A stretch of DNA of 6,019 nt from Giesbergeria sp. (GTDB lineage Bacteria; Pseudomonadota; Gammaproteobacteria; Burkholderiales; Burkholderiaceae_C). Made by a program: the position numbers and the translations under genes. The notes below the pieces were generated by a model. It was not told the origin of the DNA, did no database searches, and saw only the letters and a program-made list of their open reading frames with translations. The stretch covers positions 1 through 6,019 of the forward strand of contig JAGOCN010000120.1 in the NCBI GenBank assembly GCA_017998735.1. The letters are read 5' to 3'. Positions 1-6,019 of this stretch are shown here, piece after piece (within the stretch, counting starts at the first letter, position 1; every line of letters begins with the position of its first letter).

Positions 1-1
1 G

Positions 2-469
2 GCGCACATCGAGCGCGCCACGCAGGACGGGCAGGACCGCGAAGCGCGCCTGAACCTGATGAGCGCCAGCATGCAGGGCGCGCTGGCATTTCAAAAAGAC
101 CTGGGCTGCGTGCACTCGCTCAGCCACAGCCTGGGCGGGGTCGATCCGCGCCTGCACCATGGCACGCTGAACGCGCTGTTTCTGCCCGCCGTGCTGCGCT
201 TCAATGCCGCCGCCCCGTCGGTGCAAAAGGAGCGCCGCCTGGAGCGCATGGCGCATGCCATGGGTCTGTCAGCCGGCGAGGCCATTCCCGACGCCATCCG
301 CACGCTGGGCCAGCGGCTGGGCCTGCCGGGCGGGCTGGCAGAGTTGGGCGTGGACGCGTCCCAGTTCGATGCCGTCATCCGCGGCGCCATGGCCGACCAT
401 TGCCACGGCACCAACCCGCGCCTGGCCAGTGCGGACGACTACCGGGCCATGCTGCGCGATTCCATGTAG
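2..469 (+). CDS. Iron-containing alcohol dehydrogenase, C-terminal part (5' end outside window)
   Basis: This is the last ~155 residues of an iron-type (group III) alcohol dehydrogenase, a family of cytoplasmic NAD(P)-dependent enzymes that interconvert alcohols and aldehydes or ketones at a divalent metal site. The open frame runs in from base 2 without a start. The ATG at 59 is internal, because the residues before it (AHIERATQDGQDREARLNL) already match the family's helical region. The family signature is clear: FQKDLGCVHSLSHSLGG followed by DPRLHHGTLNA and an LPAVLRFN helix. By comparison with the family, the His at 125-127 (LSH) and the second His of HHG at 158-160 should be two of the metal ligands. 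The C-terminal helices look complete and the frame ends in TAG. The substrate cannot be told from this part; a maleylacetate-reductase-like role is possible but unsupported. No partner gene follows on the same strand. Confidence 0.88.
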   Translation, partial: AHIERATQDGQDREARLNLMSASMQGALAFQKDLGCVHSLSHSLGGVDPRLHHGTLNALFLPAVLRFNAAAPSVQKERRLERMAHAMGLSAGEAIPDAIRTLGQRLGLPGGLAELGVDASQFDAVIRGAMADHCHGTNPRLASADDYRAMLRDSM

Positions 470-608
470 GGCGCAGCGCTTTGGTGCCGGTTTTGTCGGC
501 AGTGTCGGCAACCAGAGGAATTGCCTTGCCGGCTTGCAAACTGGAAGCCCACTGCCTTGGTATGGGGCTGCACGGTCTGCAGTGCATACAGCCGCAGCAA
601 AACAACGA

Positions 609-676
609 TTTTTGCTATTGAAAAATGAGCTGCTGGCGCAGGCTGCATATGGGCTGAAGGCACTTTTTGCTTGAAA
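609..676 (+). repeat. Degenerate copy of a Comamonadaceae-type intergenic repeat (tentative)
   Basis: The stretch opens with TTTTTGCTATTGAAAAATGA, continues with GCTGCTGGCGC and ends with TTTTTGCTTGAAA. From memory, this resembles a short, very abundant intergenic repeat in Acidovorax and related genomes, whose copies read roughly 'GCTATTAAAATAGTAGCTGCTNGCGC ... AAGCGCTAGAGGCC ... TTGAAA'. The left half matches well. The right half, normally the other arm of a hairpin (GCGC...), is degraded here, so no strong hairpin remains. It is also locally AT-richer than its surroundings. The identification was not checked by search. Confidence 0.4.
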
Positions 677-699
677 TCCAGATTGACAGCCATGTCCAT

Positions 700-748
700 G
701 CCTGCAGATGCAGGTGCAGATGCAGATGTGGGTGTGCACCCTGCAGGC
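700..748. repeat. Hexanucleotide GCAGAT array inside an inverted repeat
   Basis: Four tandem hexamers, GCAGAT-GCAGGT-GCAGAT-GCAGAT, occupy 704-727. They sit within nested inverted repeats: GCCTGCAG (700-707) pairs with CTGCAGGC (741-748), and GGTGCA (713-718) pairs with TGCACC (735-740), leaving a loop of about 16 bases. It is not followed by a T-tract, so it does not look like an intrinsic terminator. No function is assigned. Confidence 0.6.
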
Positions 749-790
749 AGGCCAGCGCCTGCTTTTGGCCATGCCATGGTTCAGCAACAA

Positions 791-821
791 AAAAAGCGCC
801 AGGAACAACCTGGCGCTTTTT
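791..821. terminator. Bidirectional intrinsic terminator between convergent genes
   Basis: A perfect 13-bp inverted repeat, AAAAAGCGCCAGG (791-803) and CCTGGCGCTTTTT (809-821), encloses a 5-base loop AACAA. The outer A/T pairs give a U-run at the 3' side of the GC-rich stem on either strand, the form expected of a bidirectional Rho-independent terminator. It lies 53 bases beyond the stop of the minus-strand NTF2-like gene and about 320 bases beyond the alcohol dehydrogenase stop. It most directly ends the NTF2-like transcript and can also stop transcripts arriving from the left. Confidence 0.92.
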
Positions 822-874
822 CAAAACCGTGGCACAGCGGGACAGCGGGTGGCAGCGCGCCCGCTTTTGCCAGC

Positions 875-1285
875 TCAGTGCGGCTGGGCGTGGAAGGCCT
901 TGTTGGCAATCTTCCAGCCGCCTTCGGTCTTGAGCAGCACAAAGTAATCGATGAAGGTGATGTTGCCATGCACCAGCGTGATCTTGGCGCTGGCCGCGGT
1001 GCCGCCGATGTCGATGGCGTCGATGGTGCGGCGGCGTGTGGCCTCATCGTCTGCAGGCGTGCCATTGAAGCGCTTGCAGTAGGTGTCCACATCCCACGAG
1101 GTCAGCGGACCTTCGCGCACGCTTTCGATGTGCGCCGTGGGCATGAAGGCCTTGCGCATGAAATCGGGGTTGTTGGTGGCGTGGCCCTGCATGTAGTGCT
1201 CCAGCGGCACGCGCACGGCCTGCTCTTCGGGGCTGTCGGTCAGTCGGCTGGCGTCGGGAGCGGCAGCGGGGGCGTTTTGGGTCAT
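875..1285 (-). CDS. NTF2/SnoaL-fold protein, putative lumazine-binding family
   Basis: This is a 136-residue protein that looks complete. After a low-complexity Ala/Pro N-terminus (residues 1-17), residues ~20-133 follow the alpha+beta-barrel NTF2-like pattern. A first helix region reads VPLEHYMQGHATNNPDFMRKAF (about 26-47, split as VPLEHYMQGH and ATNNPDFMRKAF), followed by 'PTAHIES'. A central strand has AKITLVHGNITFIDYF, and the end is LLKTEGGWKIANKAFHA. The 'DYF-LLK--GGWKI-NK-FH' ending is the hallmark I associate with the 'putative lumazine-binding' family (PF12893) and related SnoaL-like domains. These are small cytoplasmic proteins, usually dimeric, with a pocket of unknown or varied ligand. 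No signal peptide or membrane segment is seen. The ATG at 1283-1285 is supported by GAGGAG nine bases upstream. The gene has its own leader and terminator and appears monocistronic. Its function cannot be inferred further. Confidence 0.87.
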   Translation of the reverse strand: MTQNAPAAAPDASRLTDSPEEQAVRVPLEHYMQGHATNNPDFMRKAFMPTAHIESVREGPLTSWDVDTYCKRFNGTPADDEATRRRTIDAIDIGGTAASAKITLVHGNITFIDYFVLLKTEGGWKIANKAFHAQPH

Positions 1286-1294
1286 TGCTCAGGT

Positions 1295-1300
1295 CTCCTC
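1295..1300 (-). promoter_or_regulatory. Ribosome binding site of the NTF2-like gene
   Basis: On the minus strand GAGGAG lies nine bases before the ATG at 1285. It fixes this start against longer frames entering from the tetranucleotide repeat. An in-frame TGA at 1289-1291 also excludes any longer version of the protein. Confidence 0.85.
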
Positions 1301-1316
1301 GGGTTGAAATGGACAC

Positions 1317-1348
1317 ATGCATGCATGCATGCATGCACGCACGCACGC
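1317..1348. repeat. Tetranucleotide microsatellite (ATGC)5(ACGC)3
   Basis: Five perfect ATGC units (1317-1336) run directly into three ACGC units (1337-1348): eight tetranucleotides, 32 bases, strictly alternating purine and pyrimidine. On the minus strand it reads (GCGT)3(GCAT)5 and lies 32-63 bases before the NTF2-like start codon, in the region where the leader or promoter must be. The GCAT part is self-complementary. Each GCAT unit adjoining another supplies an ATG on the minus strand. Those at 1318 and 1330 are in the frame of the gene but meet the TGA at 1289-1291, giving 9- or 13-codon upstream frames that end next to the start. Changing the repeat number would therefore not change the gene's reading frame. 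Confidence 0.93.
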
Positions 1349-1686
1349 TTGCATGGGCAAAAATGCCTGTACGGCGCGCAGTGCATGGCGGTTGGCCATC
1401 GTAGCAGCGGACGCGGCCATGGCAGGGCATGGGCGTGCAGGCCGGTGCGCAGCAAAATCGGTGGCCGCACGGGCTGGATGCGCGCCGGCACGGCACCGGG
1501 CCAGAGTGGAAAAAAGCGCGCAAAGCCGCAGCCACCCTGGGGTTGCACCGCATGGGCGACCTGCGATGGCACAGCGCGGGCGAGCGCACTGCAGCCGGCA
1601 TTGGCGCACTGAAAGTCAGCTGTGTTTTGCAGCAGGGCATTGCCGGGCGCAGGTGGCCTGGGCACACCTGCACACCCCAAAAGGAA
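1349..1686. other. Intergenic interval with no credible gene
   Basis: About 340 GC-rich bases lie between the microsatellite and the clpA terminator. Several long open frames cross it on both strands, but their translations are rich in Ala, Arg, Cys and Pro, show no domain, and continue as antisense shadows into clpA or the NTF2-like gene. The promoter of the NTF2-like gene should lie at its left end. On the minus strand a poor -10-like TACGAT occurs around 1400, without a convincing -35, so I do not call it. I see no RNA gene. Confidence 0.55.
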
Positions 1687-1725
1687 AAGGCCCGCAGCAA
1701 CCTTTTGGGTGTTGCTGCGGGCCTT
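1687..1725 (-). terminator. Intrinsic terminator of clpA
   Basis: A perfect 15-bp stem, AAGGCCCGCAGCAAC (1687-1701) with GTTGCTGCGGGCCTT (1711-1725), closes a 9-base loop. Read on the minus strand, it starts 30 bases after the clpA stop and is followed by UUUUCCUUUU, an interrupted U-tract, so it is oriented to end the clpS-clpA transcript. On the plus strand the stem is followed by CGGGGG, which does not suit termination. The loop is complementary to the sequence just past the U-tract (see findings). Confidence 0.92.
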
Positions 1726-1755
1726 CGGGGGCCGGTGCAATTCAGCGCTGTGCCA

Positions 1756-4095
<2,340 letters not shown>

Positions 4096-4100
4096 GTGAA

Positions 4101-4106
4101 CTCCTT
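4101..4106 (-). promoter_or_regulatory. Ribosome binding site of clpA
   Basis: AAGGAG on the minus strand lies five bases before the clpA ATG at 4093-4095. It gives clpA its own efficient translation start within the presumed clpS-clpA transcript. I see no good promoter in the 69-base clpS-clpA gap. Confidence 0.8.
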
Positions 4107-4164
4107 GTGCTTGCGTGGAAGGGTGTGACTCTGGGATGGACTCTAATTCGGGGCGAAAGTGCGT

Positions 4165-4524
4165 TTATTCAACAGGTTCGCTGACGCATTGCAGCGGATG
4201 ACCGGACTTGTTGGCCGCGTCCAGCACCTGGTCCACCTTGGTGGCAGCGACATCGCGGGAATACACCCCGCACACGCCTTTGCCGTCCAGGTGGATCTTG
4301 AGCATGATCTGTGTGGCCGTTTCGCGGTCCTTGCTGAAAAATTCCTGCAACACGACGATGACGAATTCCATCGGTGTGAAGTCGTCGTTCAGCATCAAGA
4401 CACGGTACATCTGCGGCGGCTTGGTTTTTTGTGCACGCCGCTCCAGAACGACAGAACCGCCATCGTCCTGTTTGGGTCGCTGAACGACCGGCAGGTTGGG
4501 GCTGGAAGGGGGTTTGGTTGCCAT
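4165..4524 (-). CDS. clpS: ATP-dependent Clp protease adaptor ClpS
   Basis: ClpS is the cytoplasmic adaptor that binds proteins with N-terminal Leu, Phe, Tyr or Trp (N-degrons) and hands them to the ClpA N-domain. The product is 119 residues from the chosen start. The disordered N-terminal tail (1-~37), which in ClpS engages ClpA, is longer than in E. coli (106 residues in total). The folded core begins at [20 protein letters not shown] (35-54). N46, D47, D48, T50 and M52 correspond to the N-degron pocket of E. coli ClpS, as does H78 in KIHLD. The core continues through [17 protein letters not shown] and ends HPLQC. The start at 4522-4524 (MATKPP) is chosen because related proteins start this way. 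In-frame ATGs at 4533 and 4542 are also possible, no clear Shine-Dalgarno decides between them, and starts further upstream would run across the candidate promoter. The gene sits directly before clpA on the same strand. Confidence 0.95.
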   Translation of the reverse strand: MATKPPSSPNLPVVQRPKQDDGGSVVLERRAQKTKPPQMYRVLMLNDDFTPMEFVIVVLQEFFSKDRETATQIMLKIHLDGKGVCGVYSRDVAATKVDQVLDAANKSGHPLQCVSEPVE

Positions 4525-4569
4525 GAAAATCATTCTAGCCATGCAGCCGGCTGGCTGCTGTGAAGGGGA

Positions 4570-4597
4570 ATCTGGGCGCAGCCAGGTCTTTTTCAAG
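4570..4597 (-). promoter_or_regulatory. Candidate sigma-32 (heat-shock) promoter for clpS-clpA
   Basis: On the minus strand, CTTGAAA (4597-4591) is followed after 14 bases by CCCAGAT (4576-4570). The first hexamer region matches the sigma-32 -35 element (CTTGAAA) exactly. The second matches CCCATNT at five of six defined positions, and the spacing lies within the accepted 11-16 range. Transcription would start near 4563, giving a leader of about 40 bases before the clpS ATG at 4524. Read as a sigma-70 promoter, TTGAAA with CAGATT after 16 bases is only a weak fit. This is inference from consensus matching alone. Confidence 0.5.
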
Positions 4598-4608
4598 GCT
4601 GCCTGCGC
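4576..4608 (-). repeat. Inverted repeat overlapping the clpS promoter region
   Basis: GCAGCC (4578-4583) and GGCTGC (4597-4602) form a perfect 6-bp inverted repeat around a 13-base centre. GCGCAG (4576-4581) with CTGCGC (4603-4608) is an alternative outer pairing. The hairpin is not followed by a U-tract on the minus strand, so it is a poor intrinsic terminator for dnaE. Its arms flank most of the candidate promoter's -35 and spacer, so an operator role is also possible. Confidence 0.4.
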
Positions 4609-4618
4609 AATCAAAACC

Positions 4619-4638
4619 ACGGTAAAGATACGGTAAAG
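4619..4638. repeat. Two 9-bp direct repeats, 11-bp period, just past dnaE
   Basis: ACGGTAAAG occurs at 4619-4627 and again at 4630-4638, exactly 11 bases apart (one helical turn), immediately downstream of the dnaE stop codon. On the minus strand the unit is CTTTACCGT. It lies 22 bases upstream of the candidate clpS -35. Same-face spacing suggests a possible binding site for a regulator, but the repeats may be chance. Confidence 0.55.
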
Positions 4639-4640
4639 GC

Positions 4641-6019
4641 TCAGTCGTAGACGATGGTTGCCACACCGTCGACCGCCTGCCCGGCCCAGGCGGCAAGTGC
4701 GTCGTCGCTCGGGTAAGTGCGGTGGTCATCGCCCAGTTGCAGCTCGGCCGTGGCGGCGCCCTGCCCGCCTGCACAGTGCACCGCCAGGCGCAGCCTGAGC
4801 CCGTGGTGCAGTGTTTCACCATGCTCGGTGGCCTCCTTGCGGCAAGGGTGCTGGCGCAGCAGGCGCTCGACTTCGGGCAGTTTGTCGCCCACTGCCAGGT
4901 ACAGGTACTTGCCAAAGCGGCTGCGCGCCGTGGCCAGGTCCCACACCTGCTGCACGATGAAGCGCGCTTCAAAGCCGTTGCGGCCCGGCTGCAGGCGGCC
5001 GCTGACAATCACCAGCTCGTCCTCCTGCAGCAGGTCGCGGTTGGCAGCGATGACCGCTTCGCTGGCAGAAGCCTCCACCCGCGCCGATGTATCGTCCAGC
5101 ACAAAAATGCCCTGCTTGCCGCGCATGCCGTTGACCACCCGGTAGCCGCTCACGATGCCGGCCACGGTCTGGGTTTCGCGCGTATCGACCAGGGCGCCCA
5201 CGCTGGTGCGCACAAAGCGGCGCACCTCGGTGGCCACTTCGTCAAACAGGTGGCCCGAGAGGTAAAAACCCAGCGCCGGTTTTTCAAAGGTCAGGCGTTC
5301 CTTGACGCCCCACGGCGGCACATCCACCAGTTCAGGCTCCTGTGCGCTGGAGCCGTGCGTTTCCTCGCCCGGCATGTCGAACAGTCCGCCCTGGTCGATG
5401 TTGGCCAGCGCGGCAGCGGAAAACTCAAAAGCCCGGTCGATGGACGCCACCAGCGCGGCGCGGTTGCCGTGCACGCTGTCGAACGCGCCCGCCTTGATGA
5501 GCGCGTCCACCGTGCGCTTGTTGATCTTGCCGCGCTCGACGCGCACGCAGAAATCGAACAGGCTGGTGAAAGGCCCCTGCGTGCTGCCCTGCGGGCCATC
5601 GCCCCGGCCCTCGCGCGCGGCAATGATGGCTTCAATGGCCGCCTGCCCGGTGCCCTTGACGGCGCCCAGGCCATAGCGGATGGCCTTGCTTGACACCGGC
5701 TCGAAGCGGTAACTGCCCTGGTTCACATCGGGCGCTTCAAAAGCAATGCCAAAATTCTTTTGTGCGTCGTCCAGCAGCACCTTGAGCTTGTCGGTGTCGT
5801 CCATTTCCACGGTCATGTTGGCGCAGAAGAACTCGGCCGTGTAGTGCACCTTGAGCCAGCCTGTGTGGTAGGCCAGCAGGGAATAGGCAGCAGCATGCGA
5901 CTTGTTGAAGCCATAGCCGGCAAACTTTTCCATCAGGTCGAACACCTCGTCGGCCTTTTCGGTCGACAGGTCGTTCTTGGCGGCACCGTCCCGGAAGATG
6001 GCGCGGCGCTCGGCCATTT
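4641..6019 (-). CDS. dnaE: DNA polymerase III subunit alpha, C-terminal part (5' end outside window)
   Basis: DnaE is the catalytic alpha subunit of the replicative DNA polymerase III holoenzyme. The window holds about 459 codons to the TGA, roughly 40% of a usual ~1160-residue protein. The frame runs out through the right edge; the ATG at 6015-6017 is internal, since the residues after it ([16 protein letters not shown]) match the middle of the family. Numbering from that Met, the sequence shows the end of the fingers region ([20 protein letters not shown], 32-51) and a tandem helix-hairpin-helix region ([17 protein letters not shown], then [17 protein letters not shown], to ~180). QGGLF (209-213) fits the internal beta-clamp-binding motif QxxLF, and an OB-fold follows (about 283-362, [11 protein letters not shown] ... 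[10 protein letters not shown]). The remaining tail is the region that contacts tau in E. coli. The form fits DnaE1 rather than the error-prone DnaE2. clpS follows 116 bases downstream on the same strand. Confidence 0.97.
   Translation of the reverse strand, partial: MAERRAIFRDGAAKNDLSTEKADEVFDLMEKFAGYGFNKSHAAAYSLLAYHTGWLKVHYTAEFFCANMTVEMDDTDKLKVLLDDAQKNFGIAFEAPDVNQGSYRFEPVSSKAIRYGLGAVKGTGQAAIEAIIAAREGRGDGPQGSTQGPFTSLFDFCVRVERGKINKRTVDALIKAGAFDSVHGNRAALVASIDRAFEFSAAALANIDQGGLFDMPGEETHGSSAQEPELVDVPPWGVKERLTFEKPALGFYLSGHLFDEVATEVRRFVRTSVGALVDTRETQTVAGIVSGYRVVNGMRGKQGIFVLDDTSARVEASASEAVIAANRDLLQEDELVIVSGRLQPGRNGFEARFIVQQVWDLATARSRFGKYLYLAVGDKLPEVERLLRQHPCRKEATEHGETLHHGLRLRLAVHCAGGQGAATAELQLGDDHRTYPSDDALAAWAGQAVDGVATIVYD
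5379..5393 (-). other. Internal beta-clamp-binding motif of DnaE (QGGLF)
   Basis: Codons 5393-5379 on the minus strand encode Gln-Gly-Gly-Leu-Phe. They lie between the helix-hairpin-helix region and the OB-fold, at the position where E. coli alpha carries QADMF. The sequence fits the bacterial clamp-binding consensus QxxL(F). In the family, this motif tethers the polymerase to the sliding clamp for processive synthesis. Confidence 0.75.

Larger units (their letters stand above)
470..874. other. Non-coding interval between convergent genes
   Basis: This is the ~405-base gap between the alcohol dehydrogenase stop and the stop of the minus-strand NTF2-like gene. Open frames crossing it have no recognisable domain and either extend antisense into the neighbours or read through the low-complexity tract near 700-750. 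What it does hold is listed separately: an intergenic repeat copy, a hexanucleotide array with flanking inverted repeats, and a strong hairpin terminator. I see no tRNA, other RNA gene or insertion-sequence end here. Confidence 0.6.

Noticed and set aside
59..61. ATG at 59 as the start of a small 136-residue protein
   Set aside because: The family match continues upstream in the same frame to the window edge, so this is an internal Met of the alcohol dehydrogenase.
671..1612. 313-codon plus-strand frame
   Set aside because: It is antisense to the NTF2-like gene, crosses the 791-821 terminator and the microsatellite, and has no recognisable domain.
4127..4144. Repeated GACTCT in the clpS-clpA gap
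   Set aside because: Two 6-base copies 12 bases apart are expected by chance, and no other structure supports a function.
4576..4608. Hairpin after dnaE as its intrinsic terminator
   Set aside because: No U-tract follows the stem on the minus strand and the arms pair imperfectly, so it is listed only as an inverted repeat.
4525..4620. N-terminal extension of ClpS to an ATG at 4618-4620
   Set aside because: The extra residues do not resemble ClpS tails and would span the candidate promoter and the inverted repeat; MATKPP at 4524 fits related proteins better.
4722..5693. 323-codon plus-strand frame opposite dnaE
   Set aside because: It is an antisense shadow of dnaE with no domain similarity.

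Overview
The window is GC-rich with dense coding. Its protein sequences look like those of a beta-proteobacterium of the order Burkholderiales, most likely family Comamonadaceae (Acidovorax/Comamonas type). That placement rests on the style of the ClpA, ClpS and DnaE sequences and on a degenerate copy of an intergenic repeat I associate with this family; it comes from memory, not from a search.

Layout, left to right. (1) 2-469, plus strand: the C-terminal ~155 residues of an iron-containing alcohol dehydrogenase. (2) 470-874: a non-coding stretch with a family-type intergenic repeat (609-676), a short hexanucleotide array inside an inverted repeat (700-748), and a perfect 13-bp-stem terminator (791-821) that can serve both flanking genes, which converge on it. 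(3) 875-1285, minus strand: a 136-residue NTF2/SnoaL-fold protein of the putative lumazine-binding (PF12893-like) type, with a strong ribosome binding site and, just upstream, a (ATGC)5(ACGC)3 tetranucleotide repeat. (4) 1349-1686: about 340 bases with no credible gene. (5) 1687-1725: the terminator of clpA. (6) 1756-4095, minus strand: complete clpA, the Hsp100 unfoldase of the ClpAP protease. (7) 4165-4524, minus strand: complete clpS, the N-end-rule adaptor for ClpAP. (8) 4525-4640: a 116-base spacer holding a strong match to a sigma-32 (heat-shock) promoter and a 9-bp direct repeat. (9) 4641-6019, minus strand: the C-terminal ~40% of dnaE, DNA polymerase III alpha subunit, running off the right edge.

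How the genes work together: ClpS delivers proteins with N-terminal destabilising residues to ClpA, which unfolds them and threads them into ClpP (not in this window). clpS and clpA read as one transcription unit ending at the 1687-1725 terminator. dnaE lies upstream on the same strand, and no clear intrinsic terminator separates it from clpS, so some read-through is possible.

Most of the window is conserved housekeeping sequence, and I see no new multi-gene system. The points most worth checking are regulatory: the candidate heat-shock promoter in front of clpS-clpA, and the tetranucleotide microsatellite in the leader of the NTF2-like gene.
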